DNA from: UBA5189 sp040389445
GTDB lineage: Bacteria > Chloroflexota > Limnocylindria > Limnocylindrales > CSP1-4
Direction of reading: 5' to 3'
Assembly (NCBI GenBank): GCA_040389445.1
Contig: JAZJZX010000022.1
Coordinates: 1-64,000 of the forward strand
DNA length: 64,000 bases
Shown: positions 33,731 to 42,007 of the stretch, one piece after another
Layout: each line of letters opens with the position of its first letter
Numbering within the stretch: position 1 is the stretch's first letter
The notes under the pieces: model-generated
Told to the model about the DNA's origin: nothing
Database searches by the model: none
Seen by the model: only the letters and a program-made list of their open reading frames with translations
Translations under genes and position numbers: made by a program

Positions 33731-35137
33731 GTGACAAGGTCGCTCAGGATCTACATCACTTGGCTCGTGGGAGCAGCAGCGCTCGCGCTGCTGGCCACGG
33801 GCCTTGTGATTCCCATCGATGGCGCCATTGCCCTTGACTTCGACCCCGCGCCTCAGGTGACGACCGCTGAGATCTTCGCGGGCGTGGCATTCTGGACGGT
33901 CGTAACCCTATTCGCGTCGGCATTGCCAGTGACCTTGAGCGAGGGTGTCCAGATCGCTGTGTCCACGGCGCCGCTCATGGCTGCGACGACCCTCGGGGGA
34001 CCCACAGCTGGCGCGCTCGTGGCGGTATTCGGCACGTTGGACATGCGCGAGGTCCGCGGCAAGGTTCCCTGGTATGGGACCCTAACGAATCACGCGGCCA
34101 TTGTCCTTCCGGTCATCGCCAGCGGACTCGTCATCAGGGTGCTCAGGGGCGGGGAGAACGCCCTCGCCCAAGAGTTGCTCGCTACCCTAGCCGGCTCCCT
34201 CGTCTACTTCACCCTCAACCTTGGGTTCGTTTCGGCCATCGTTTTCTTTCGAGGTGGTCGACGTATCCGCGAATTCCTCGACCGCGCCGAAACAAGGAAC
34301 ATCTTTGTCAATCTACTGACTCTTGCGCCACTAGGCTGGCTCATGGCTCGAATGTACGAGCTCAAGGATGCTGGCTGGTGGACGACCCTGCTGTTTGCGT
34401 TGCCGCTGTACACGACGCGCGTGGCGTACCACCGGTTCGTGGAGATGCGGGACATGTTCACGCAGACCATCGGCGCCCTGGCCGAAGCCGTGGACAAACG
34501 GGACCCCTTCACCAGCAAGCACAGCCAGAACGTCCGGATGATCAGCGTGGATATCGGACGCGAGATGCGCGTCGGGGCGAGCGACCTCGAGGCCCTCGAG
34601 TGGGGCGGGCTACTTCACGACGTCGGCAAGATTGGCGTCCCGGACAACATCCTGCTCAAGCAGGAGCGACTGACGCGCGAGGAGCGCATGGTCATGAACG
34701 CGCACCCGGTCCTCGGCGCGGAAATCATTGCGCCGGTCGCCAAGCTGGCGCCCGAGCTCCCAATCATTCGACACCACCACGAGTGGTACAACGGCTCGGG
34801 ATACCCGGATCGCCTGATGGGCGACGAGATCCCACGACTGGCGCGCGTGCTGCACGTCGCCGATGCGTTCGAGGCCATGACTGCCGCCCGGCCGTACCGC
34901 ATGAACCCCCTGACCAATGAGCAGGCCCTCGCGGAACTGCGCAAGTTCGCCGGCATCCAGTTCGATCCCGAGGTCGTGGACGCCTTCGTGCGAACGCGCT
35001 GGGCGAACGACGTGCGCGACCCCGGCCGCCCCGTTGAGGCACGGCCGATCCCGCTTCTCGGCCAGCACGGCGGCCGGTCGGCGCAGCCCGCCTTCGACGG
35101 CCCTGCCCCCGGCTCCCCTGCCGCCGATCTCGGCTGA
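33731..35137 (+). CDS. membrane-bound HD-GYP domain protein
   Basis: 468 residues. About seven hydrophobic segments (1-235) form an uncharacterised membrane sensor region, followed by an HD-GYP phosphodiesterase domain: KHSQNVRMIS, LLHDVGKIGVPDNILLK (metal His-Asp), HHHEWYNGSGYPDRLMGDEI with the GYP motif, and VADAFEAMTAARPYR. It probably hydrolyses cyclic di-GMP or a related dinucleotide. The C-terminal 50 residues are Pro/Gly-rich. GAGGAG precedes the GTG start. It follows the TLKGF genes in the same direction and could be their output or processing partner. Confidence 0.88.
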   Translation: MTRSLRIYITWLVGAAALALLATGLVIPIDGAIALDFDPAPQVTTAEIFAGVAFWTVVTLFASALPVTLSEGVQIAVSTAPLMAATTLGGPTAGALVAVFGTLDMREVRGKVPWYGTLTNHAAIVLPVIASGLVIRVLRGGENALAQELLATLAGSLVYFTLNLGFVSAIVFFRGGRRIREFLDRAETRNIFVNLLTLAPLGWLMARMYELKDAGWWTTLLFALPLYTTRVAYHRFVEMRDMFTQTIGALAEAVDKRDPFTSKHSQNVRMISVDIGREMRVGASDLEALEWGGLLHDVGKIGVPDNILLKQERLTREERMVMNAHPVLGAEIIAPVAKLAPELPIIRHHHEWYNGSGYPDRLMGDEIPRLARVLHVADAFEAMTAARPYRMNPLTNEQALAELRKFAGIQFDPEVVDAFVRTRWANDVRDPGRPVEARPIPLLGQHGGRSAQPAFDGPAPGSPAADLG

Positions 35138-35161
35138 GGCACCTTGGCGGCACGTCGGACG

Positions 35162-35240
35162 CGTGCCGCCCCGCGCCCGGCTCGCGCAGCCCCGCGCGCG
35201 CGTGCCGCCCCGCGCCCGGCTCGTGCAGCCCCGCGCACGG
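35162..35240. repeat. 39-bp direct repeat, two copies
   Basis: The sequence beginning cgtgccgccccgcgcccggc recurs after exactly 39 bp with two or three changes. It fills the start of the gap between the HD-GYP and DUF5317-MFS genes; the rest (35241-35346) shows nothing recognisable. Confidence 0.85.
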
Positions 35241-35346
35241 CTGCTGCGCGCGACCCATCGCCGAAACCGCAGAATGGCCGCGTGAGCGTTCCATGCCTTC
35301 GTCCAGGCGCCTCGGCCGTGGATCCGGCTGAACGGGTGAACCGCGC

Positions 35347-37314
35347 GTGCTGATTGGCGGCATTGCGCTCGGGCTCATCCTCGGCTTCCTGGCCGGCGGA
35401 CGGGTCGACAATCTCCTGTCCATCCGGATCCGCCTCGTCCAGCTGACGTTCCTGGGGCTATTCCTGCGGGTTGCCACCCAGGTGGCCATCGAGCAGGGCA
35501 ATGCCCCGGTCGAGGCCCTCCGCGCGCCCCTGTTCCTGGCCGCTTTCATGGCAATCCTGGTCGGGCTGTGGGCGAATCGCGATCAACCGGGCCTGAGCCT
35601 CGCGTTCGTGGGTGTCCTGCTCAACACCATCGCGGTTGCCGTCAACGGCGGCCACATGCCGGTCTGGCAGCCGGCGTACGATGCGGCCGGCTTCGGGCCG
35701 GGCGAGTCAATCGGACCGTTTGCGGTGATCCTTCCCGGGACGGATTCGGCGTCGTTCCTCCTGCGGGCGGGCCCCCTCGGCGACATCCTGCCGATCCCGC
35801 TCCCGTTCGTTCGCAACGTGGCCAGCATCGGCGACGTCTTCCTCGCCGTCGGCCTCGCCTTCTTCCTGTTTGCCAGCACCGTCCGCACGGCGATCGAACT
35901 CGACGCCGCCAGCAAGGCCGCGATCCGGCGCCGTCTGACATCGATCGGTCCGTCGCGCGGCAGCATCAATGCTTCGACGGGGATGGCCGTCACGGGTCGC
36001 GGCCTCGGGGGAACGGCGACCCTCGGCGGACCGGCGACCACCACGTTTCCCGTCCCGGCCGTCCCGCCGATCCTGGATCGCGTTCGGCGCCACCCATATG
36101 TCCGGCTGTCGCTGGATGGCTCCTTTTCCGCGCTCTGGACGGGCCAACTGATCTCGCTCATCGGCGACCGGATCCACCAGGTGGCCATCGCCTTCGTCGT
36201 CCTGTACGCCACCGGGTCGCCGATCGCGGTCGGCATCGCCTTCTTCGTCGCCACCGTGCCGAACCTCCTGTTCGGCGCCATCGCCGGCACCCTGGTGGAT
36301 CGCTGGGATCACCGCGAGGTGATGATCGTGTCGGATCTTCTCCGCGCATCGCTCGTGCTCCTCCTCCCGATCGCGGCGTCGGTGAATCTCCTCCTGATCT
36401 ACCCGATGGTGTTCCTCGTGACCACGATCTCGGTGTTCTTCCGGCCGGCGAAGGGCGCCGTCCTTCCGCGCCTGGTCGCGGCGGAGGACCTGAACGCGGC
36501 GAATTCGGCGATGTGGATCGCGGAAACGTTTGCGGATATCGGAGGCTACGCGGTGGCCGGCCTGTTCGTGGCGCTGCTTGGGCCGCAACTCCCGCTGGCG
36601 TTCTGGGCGGATGCGGTCACCTACATCGCCTCGGCGATCCTCATCGCGTCGATCTCGGTCGCACCGGTCAGGCGGGTCGCCGGCGCGGCCGCAGACGCGG
36701 GTGCCGGGTTCCTCTCCGAGCTGCGCGCGGGCTGGACCTTCCTGCGCGGGGAGCCGACCGTCTTCGCCAACACGATCCAGGCGACCGTCGCACAGTTCAT
36801 GCTCGGCGTCCTCATCGCGCTCCTGCCGATCTATGCCGAGCAGAGCATCGAGGGAGCCCCGGTCAGCGCGACCGCGGTCTACGGGTTCCTCGAAGGGGGA
36901 ATCGGCGCGGGCAACCTCATCGGTGGCTTCCTGATCGGGTTGCTTGGTTCCCGCATCGCCCTCGGTCGAATGGTGATCCTCGGGTATGCCTTCACCGGCG
37001 GGTGCATCGCGGCGCTGGCGCTCACCGGCAACTTCGCGGCGGCGATGGCCCTTACGTTCGGAGCCGGCGTCGGCAATCTCGCCTTCGTCGTCCCGAGTCA
37101 GACCATCGTCCAGACCCGGACGCCCCCGGAGCTCATGGGCCGGCTGCTGGGCCTGCGTTTCACGATGGTCTTCGGATCCATGGCCATCGCAACGGGCGTC
37201 GGCGGGATCCTCGGCGCCACCTTCGGCGTGCCCATCACCCTTGGCTTCTTCGGCCTCGTGACGGCTGGTGCCGGCCTCGCCGGACTGTTCGTGCCGGCCG
37301 TGCGGGACGCGTAG
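35347..37314 (+). CDS. DUF5317-MFS fusion transporter
   Basis: 655 residues. Residues 1 to about 190 resemble DUF5317, a small membrane domain (GGIALGLILGFLAGGRVDNL, then VNGGHMPVWQPAYDAAG and PFVRNVASIGDVFLAVG). A Gly/Thr linker leads to a twelve-helix MFS permease (LIGDRIHQVAIAFVV, TLVDRWDHREVMIVSDLLRA, TRTPPELMGRLLGLR) of the DHA3/EntS type. The two parts are normally separate genes. GTG start with no clear ribosome site. Cargo unknown. Confidence 0.83.
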   Translation: MLIGGIALGLILGFLAGGRVDNLLSIRIRLVQLTFLGLFLRVATQVAIEQGNAPVEALRAPLFLAAFMAILVGLWANRDQPGLSLAFVGVLLNTIAVAVNGGHMPVWQPAYDAAGFGPGESIGPFAVILPGTDSASFLLRAGPLGDILPIPLPFVRNVASIGDVFLAVGLAFFLFASTVRTAIELDAASKAAIRRRLTSIGPSRGSINASTGMAVTGRGLGGTATLGGPATTTFPVPAVPPILDRVRRHPYVRLSLDGSFSALWTGQLISLIGDRIHQVAIAFVVLYATGSPIAVGIAFFVATVPNLLFGAIAGTLVDRWDHREVMIVSDLLRASLVLLLPIAASVNLLLIYPMVFLVTTISVFFRPAKGAVLPRLVAAEDLNAANSAMWIAETFADIGGYAVAGLFVALLGPQLPLAFWADAVTYIASAILIASISVAPVRRVAGAAADAGAGFLSELRAGWTFLRGEPTVFANTIQATVAQFMLGVLIALLPIYAEQSIEGAPVSATAVYGFLEGGIGAGNLIGGFLIGLLGSRIALGRMVILGYAFTGGCIAALALTGNFAAAMALTFGAGVGNLAFVVPSQTIVQTRTPPELMGRLLGLRFTMVFGSMAIATGVGGILGATFGVPITLGFFGLVTAGAGLAGLFVPAVRDA

Positions 37315-37388
37315 GTCGGGCCTTCGCGTACACTGGCCCGCGGTCGGCCCGGTGGGCCTGCAACGCACGAGGAGAACCTGAACCCGCG

Positions 37389-37883
37389 ATGAGCGAGCGA
37401 CCGAACGACACGCCGGATGCCCAGCCGGACGACCTCTCGGGGCCCCCGGAATCCGTGACGAACGAATCGCCCGAGCCGGACCTCACCCCCATGAGCGACG
37501 AACCTGCTCCGGCCGGGGCCGACGAGCCGGGGATCGAGGCGCCCGTCAGGCCGATGAGCCCGGGCGAGCGCCGCGCGGCCCGGTCGGGCCTCAGCCACGG
37601 GCAGATCCCGATCGATCCCTCCCTGCGGATCAACGATCGTGCGTCGGCCATCTTTGTGCTCGTCGCCGTCGGCGTGTTTGTCGCCATCCTGCTCAACGCG
37701 ATGGTCCTGGGCCGCGGCGGGTTCCTCGCACCGCTCCCCACCCCGACGCCCGTACCGAGCATCACGGCGGCCCCGTCCGCGACGCCGGCCCCTTCTGCGA
37801 CACCGGCCCCGTCCGCCTCCGTCGCACCCACGCCCGCTCCGACGGCCACGCCTGCTCCGACGGCCACCCCGGCGTCGTCCTGA
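37389..37883 (+). CDS. single-pass membrane protein with Pro/Ala/Thr-rich tail
   Basis: 164 residues: an acidic, disordered first half (SERPNDTPDAQPDDLSGPPE), a conserved-looking RAARSGLSHGQIPIDPSLRINDRAS segment, one membrane helix (IFVLVAVGVFVAILLNAMVL) and a C-terminal repeat of PSATPAPSA and TPAPTAT, probably exposed outside the cell. No family recognised. GAGGAG lies 13 bases before the ATG and TACACT (37329-37334) is a possible -10. Confidence 0.7.
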   Translation: MSERPNDTPDAQPDDLSGPPESVTNESPEPDLTPMSDEPAPAGADEPGIEAPVRPMSPGERRAARSGLSHGQIPIDPSLRINDRASAIFVLVAVGVFVAILLNAMVLGRGGFLAPLPTPTPVPSITAAPSATPAPSATPAPSASVAPTPAPTATPAPTATPASS

Positions 37884-37929
37884 TCCGGCGCCCGACTGAT
37901 CCGTTCGGCGGACCGGCCTGAGCGGTCGG

Positions 37930-37935
37930 TATACT
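37930..37935 (+). promoter_or_regulatory. leaderless -10 box (TATACT) of the PIG-L gene
   Basis: TATACT ends 9 bases before the ATG of the PIG-L deacetylase gene. Confidence 0.6.
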
Positions 37936-37944
37936 CGGCGCGCC

Positions 37945-39024
37945 ATGACCCACGTCTTCGTCGCCCCGCACCCGGATGACGTCGCGCTTTCCTGTGGCGG
38001 ACTCATCGCCAGTCTCCGGGAACTGGGTCAGAACGTCGCGATTCTCACGGTCTTCTCGGGCAGCGGCGACGGTAGTGCGCTGTCGGGCTATCAGCGCGAG
38101 GCCCTCGGCTTCGGATCGAAGGCCCACTGGCCGAACACCGAGGCGTTCAATCGAGCATCGATTCGCGCCGACGTGCCGGCCGGCGACCCGGCAACGGCAC
38201 CGCCCTGGGCAGCCACGTCGGACCGTCTCGATGCAACCCAGGAGGACGCGGATGCCGCAGCGAAGCGGTTCTGGCAGCGCTCATCCTGGTACCGACGCGC
38301 CAGCATCCGCAACAAGGCGCTCGCGGGCCAGGCGCTGATCGACGACCTGCCGACGCAGGGCGCGGTGATGACCGAAGAGGTGCTCGAGGCCGTCGCCGCG
38401 GGCGGACTCATGGCGCAGCGGCGGCTCGAGGATGAACGCTTTGCCTATTTTGCCGAGGCCTCGGTCGTCTTCCTGGACCTCGCGGATGCCGTGTTTCGCG
38501 GCTATGCGGGAGATGAGGAACTCCTTGGCACTCCCCGCGCCGACGATGTCGCACCGAGCGACCTGATCCGTCGGGAGATTGAGCGACTGGAGCCGCAGGC
38601 GGTCTATGTCCCGCTCGGGGTCGGCAACCACGTCGATCACCAGCTGTGCCGGCAGGTGGGCATCGACCTCCTGGCCGAATCACGGCGCTGGGTCATGCCC
38701 GGCCCGGACTGGGCGGGCCAGGTGGTGTTCTACGAAGACTTCCCGTACGCCTGGTGGAGTGGCTTCGATCGCCTCGAGGAGTTGCCGGTCGGGGCGCTCG
38801 ACGGACTCGACCGCGATCTCATCCTGTCGCCCGAATATGCCAACGTGGCCGACCAGCTGGAGCGCAAGATCCGCGGCATCGCCATCTACGAGAGCCAGCT
38901 TGATCGCCTCTTCGGCGGCGAGGCCGCGATGGCGGCGACCGTTCGATCCTACGGCGCCAGGATGGCCGAGCTGGGCGGCACCGGCGGAGCCGCCGAGCGG
39001 TACTGGCGCAGCCTGCGCGCCTAG
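37945..39024 (+). CDS. PIG-L family deacetylase (LmbE-like)
   Basis: 359 residues. PHPDDVALSCGG at residues 8-19 and GNHVDHQL further on are the zinc-binding motifs of the family, which removes N-acetyl groups from sugar conjugates (as in mycothiol, bacillithiol or GPI-type pathways). A larger insertion between residues 55 and 190 sets it apart from the short BshB/MshB forms. The ATG is fixed by a leaderless -10. It begins the envelope-glycan region of the window; the true substrate is unknown. Confidence 0.88.
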   Translation: MTHVFVAPHPDDVALSCGGLIASLRELGQNVAILTVFSGSGDGSALSGYQREALGFGSKAHWPNTEAFNRASIRADVPAGDPATAPPWAATSDRLDATQEDADAAAKRFWQRSSWYRRASIRNKALAGQALIDDLPTQGAVMTEEVLEAVAAGGLMAQRRLEDERFAYFAEASVVFLDLADAVFRGYAGDEELLGTPRADDVAPSDLIRREIERLEPQAVYVPLGVGNHVDHQLCRQVGIDLLAESRRWVMPGPDWAGQVVFYEDFPYAWWSGFDRLEELPVGALDGLDRDLILSPEYANVADQLERKIRGIAIYESQLDRLFGGEAAMAATVRSYGARMAELGGTGGAAERYWRSLRA

Positions 39025-39125
39025 CACCCCTCCCCGACATCGCCGTCGTCGCCTCGACGCGTCAACGTCGATGCCCGGCCCGGGCACGACCTCGAAGGCG
39101 GCATCGCTCCCGATGGCTCAGTCCG

Positions 39126-40643
39126 TCAGGGGATGCCCGGCGAGCGGGACCGATGGAGCGACCGTATCCAGACGGCGCCGTCCGCGTCGGCGAAGGCGAC
39201 GGCCCAGCCCGACGAGGCCGCCAGCGCGGAGGCGAGCCGCGACGCGGATCCCTCGGTGACGACGATCGTCACACCCGCGCGATCGAGGACCCCGGGCCAG
39301 CCGGCGGCCGCGGCCGCGACCAGAGCCGCATCCACCCAGACCTGCGCGGGGATGACCTCGATCCGGGAATCAAGCGCGTAGGACGGGGCAGGCACGGCGA
39401 ATTCCAGCCACGATCCCCAGATCTGCGGGTTCCAGACGCGGTCGGCCGGCGTGGCAATCGCCCGCAACGAGGCGGTGATCCCCGACGGCGCCTGGTCCAG
39501 CAGCCCGGAAGGAGCCTCGAGCCCGCGATCCACCGGTCGCCACGCAGGGACCAGGGCGATCCCGGCGGTGAGGAGGCCGGCACCAAGCAAAGCGTTCAGC
39601 CGGTTGCCGCGCGCAAGGGGTCGGGCCGTGGTCGAGGTACGGTCCGCCGCGTCCGGCTGTGCCGCGAGTCCGGCGATCGTCACGACGGCGACGCCCGGCC
39701 ACCAGGCGATTCCACGGGCTGCGATCGCGCCGAGGGCGGCGAAGGCAATGAGCCCGAGCAGGCCGGGCCACGCCAACCTGTCCCGTCGCCGAACCAGGAC
39801 GACGGCGCTCACCGCGACGAGCACGACGCTGCCCCAGAACAGGAGTCCGGGCACGTCGGTGAGTGCGGGAGGCTGCCATTCGGAGATCTGCGCGGTGATC
39901 TCGCGGTTCGTCGCGAGACCGGCTGCATACCTCCACGCGCCGATCCCCGACGGCGTGCCGACCGTCGCGAGCATCGTGGCGAATGTCACGAGCCCGGTCG
40001 TCCGGGCCCGCGGCGAGCGATTCGCAGCATCGTCGAGCCAGGCGAGGCCAACGAGGACGGGCGCAAGGACGAAGCTGCCGTGCAGATTGGCCCACACGAG
40101 CGCGACGATCGGCAGCGTCCACACCAACCACGGTCGGCTCCTCCGTAGGGCGAGGATTGCAAGCACGAGTGCGAAGAGCGCCATCCCGAGCAGCTGCGGT
40201 CGGAGGGCGAGGGCCGGCGCCATGACCACGAACGCCGAGAGGCCCAGGAGCGCGGCGGTTCTTGGGGGCAGGTCGGGTGCCCGCGCGCGAATCGCGGCCA
40301 GGATCAGTCCGCTGATGCACCCGACGAGGGCGGCGCGGAACATCGCAAGGCCGGTCCAGCCAAAGGCACCGTGGATGGCGGCCAGGATCACCTGCGCGGC
40401 CCACTGCTGATCCAGCCACGGCATCCCCGCCGCAGTGAAGGTCCAGGAATCGACGGTCGGGATTCCCTGCCCGCCCAGGATCTCGGCCCCGGCTCTGAGC
40501 TGGTAGGCGAGATCCACGGTCGGGATCGTGGCGAGGAGCGCGGCCAGCACCGGCAGCGCGATCGCGAGAAAGGTCCAGAGTTCGGACATGGTCGGCCGGA
40601 GGACTCGCCTCTGCACGGCCCATCGATCGGTGGTGGCGCTCAC
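39126..40643 (-). CDS. polytopic membrane protein, probable GT-C type glycosyltransferase
   Basis: 505 residues with about eleven membrane helices. The first outside loop holds DLAYQLRAGAEILGGQGIPTVDSWTFTAAGMPWLDQQWAAQ, a pattern of repeated Asp and Trp near helix 1 that recalls GT-C enzymes; the C-terminal 170 residues form a soluble domain (NPQIWGSWLEFAVPAPSYALD). Function not established. The GTG start overlaps the stop of a small upstream frame (GTGA). Confidence 0.65.
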   Translation of the reverse strand: MSATTDRWAVQRRVLRPTMSELWTFLAIALPVLAALLATIPTVDLAYQLRAGAEILGGQGIPTVDSWTFTAAGMPWLDQQWAAQVILAAIHGAFGWTGLAMFRAALVGCISGLILAAIRARAPDLPPRTAALLGLSAFVVMAPALALRPQLLGMALFALVLAILALRRSRPWLVWTLPIVALVWANLHGSFVLAPVLVGLAWLDDAANRSPRARTTGLVTFATMLATVGTPSGIGAWRYAAGLATNREITAQISEWQPPALTDVPGLLFWGSVVLVAVSAVVLVRRRDRLAWPGLLGLIAFAALGAIAARGIAWWPGVAVVTIAGLAAQPDAADRTSTTARPLARGNRLNALLGAGLLTAGIALVPAWRPVDRGLEAPSGLLDQAPSGITASLRAIATPADRVWNPQIWGSWLEFAVPAPSYALDSRIEVIPAQVWVDAALVAAAAAGWPGVLDRAGVTIVVTEGSASRLASALAASSGWAVAFADADGAVWIRSLHRSRSPGIP

Positions 40644-40759
40644 GGGTCGGTCGGCGCCGATGCGCCTGGGCGGAGGCCGAGGCGAAGGCGATAGCGAGAG
40701 CCGAGGCGGGGCCGGTGGCGGAGGGTGGTGAGGCGGATCGGCGTGATGCCTGCGGTCAT
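40640..40759 (-). CDS. 39-residue Arg-rich leader ORF, leaderless
   Basis: A TACGAT box ends 6 bases before an ATG that opens a 39-codon frame beginning MTAGITPIRLTTLRHRPRLG and rich in Arg and Leu. Its TGA overlaps the GTG of the following membrane-protein gene as GTGA. It lies in a different frame from that gene. It may be a coupling leader peptide, or the true 5' end of the next gene behind a frameshift. Confidence 0.4.
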   Translation of the reverse strand: MTAGITPIRLTTLRHRPRLGSRYRLRLGLRPGASAPTDP

Positions 40760-40765
40760 CGCACC

Positions 40766-40771
40766 ATCGTA
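40766..40771 (-). promoter_or_regulatory. leaderless -10 box (TACGAT) of the 39-residue leader ORF
   Basis: TACGAT ends 6 bases before the ATG at 40759, the same geometry as hutU. Confidence 0.5.
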
Positions 40772-40807
40772 GGGGCGGCGCCGGGAGCCCCGCAGGGCCC
40801 GATCGTC

Positions 40808-42007
40808 CTAGCCGGCGAGTTCGTGGACCCCCAGAAGGGCTCCGTCGTAGATCGATTCGACCGCGTGAACCATGAGCTCCACGCAGAATCGCTCGTGGAC
40901 GAGGTCGTGGCCGGCCCTCCCCAGCGTATCGGCGAGCGGATGGTCGCGAAGCAGGCGGACGATCGCGGCGGCCAGGGCCGGTGCATCGTGCGATGGGACG
41001 AGCAGCCCGGTCTTCTCGTCCTCGATCATCTCGGGGATCCCGCCGACGTTGGATGCGACCACCGGTCGCGAGAGGGCCATGGCCTCCAGGATCGTCAGGC
41101 CCTGGGCCTCGCGATAGGACGGCAACACCGCGACGTCGAGCGACTTGGTCACGGCCGGCACGTCATCTCGACGGCCCGTGAAGATGACCGACCGCTCGAT
41201 GTCGAGGTCGCGGGCCTGCCCGGCCAGCGCTTCGTGGCGACTGCCCTCCCCGACCACCAGCAGGGTGGCGTCGGGGAACGCGGACAGGACCGACGGCCAC
41301 GCTTCGAGAAGCGTCGGGTGGCCCTTCTCCGGCTCCAGCCGCGCCACGACCCCGACGATCGGGCCCTCGGCCGGCAGGCCGTACTCCTCGCGGAGCGTGC
41401 AGCACGGGAGCAGGGTGTCGTACCGGGCGAGATCGACGCCGTTGTAGATCAGGCTGACAGGTGCCCCATGGCGACCCTCGTCCTCGATCTTGCGGACGAT
41501 GGACGTGGACACCGCGATGACGTGATCCATGCGCGGCGTCAACCGCCGGAGCAGCGCCACATCCTCCTCCGATCGGATCCGCGAGGAGTGCACGGTGCCG
41601 ACCACCATCGGCCGCGGCAGGCCCGCCTCGGCGACCCGCAGGGCTGCCTGTGTCCCGATGACCTCGGCGTGATACATGTGGTTGTGGATGACGTCCGCCC
41701 GCACCGCGGCCAGATGGGCGGCCACCGATTCCACGGCATCGGCGTCGTCGGCGGCCTCGATGACGCACACGGGGATGCCGGCGCGCTCGAGTTTGCGGAC
41801 CGCGCTCCCGGCCGTGAGCGAACAGACGGAGACGTCGTAGCGTGCCGGATCGATGCGGCTGACGAGGTTGTACACGTGCTCCTGGGCGCCGCCGTTCGAG
41901 CCCGTGGCGAGCAGCTCCACGACCCGGATCCGGTCGCGACCTCCGGGGAGAGGCAGGCGGCTCACCGGCTGGTAGCACGGATCGTCGGGCAGCTCGACGG
42001 CCGTCAC
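40808..42007 (-). CDS. glycosyltransferase family 4
   Basis: 399-residue GT-B fold enzyme transferring a sugar from a nucleotide donor. N-terminal domain has ELLATGSNGGAQEHVYNLV and HNHMYHAEVIG; the C-terminal domain has VARLEPEKGHPTLL, VVGEG and the donor-site motif SYREAQGLTILEAMALSRPVVAS. Cytoplasmic or membrane-associated. Its GTG start overlaps the stop of the upstream BioF2-like gene (GTGA) within a four-gene operon. Confidence 0.92.
   Translation of the reverse strand: MTAVELPDDPCYQPVSRLPLPGGRDRIRVVELLATGSNGGAQEHVYNLVSRIDPARYDVSVCSLTAGSAVRKLERAGIPVCVIEAADDADAVESVAAHLAAVRADVIHNHMYHAEVIGTQAALRVAEAGLPRPMVVGTVHSSRIRSEEDVALLRRLTPRMDHVIAVSTSIVRKIEDEGRHGAPVSLIYNGVDLARYDTLLPCCTLREEYGLPAEGPIVGVVARLEPEKGHPTLLEAWPSVLSAFPDATLLVVGEGSRHEALAGQARDLDIERSVIFTGRRDDVPAVTKSLDVAVLPSYREAQGLTILEAMALSRPVVASNVGGIPEMIEDEKTGLLVPSHDAPALAAAIVRLLRDHPLADTLGRAGHDLVHERFCVELMVHAVESIYDGALLGVHELAG

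Noticed and set aside
35568..37388. Long alternative plus-strand frame inside the DUF5317-MFS gene
   Set aside because: It gives an Arg/Pro/Gly-rich product out of phase with the clear transporter frame; only its last part, from ATG 37389, is a real gene.
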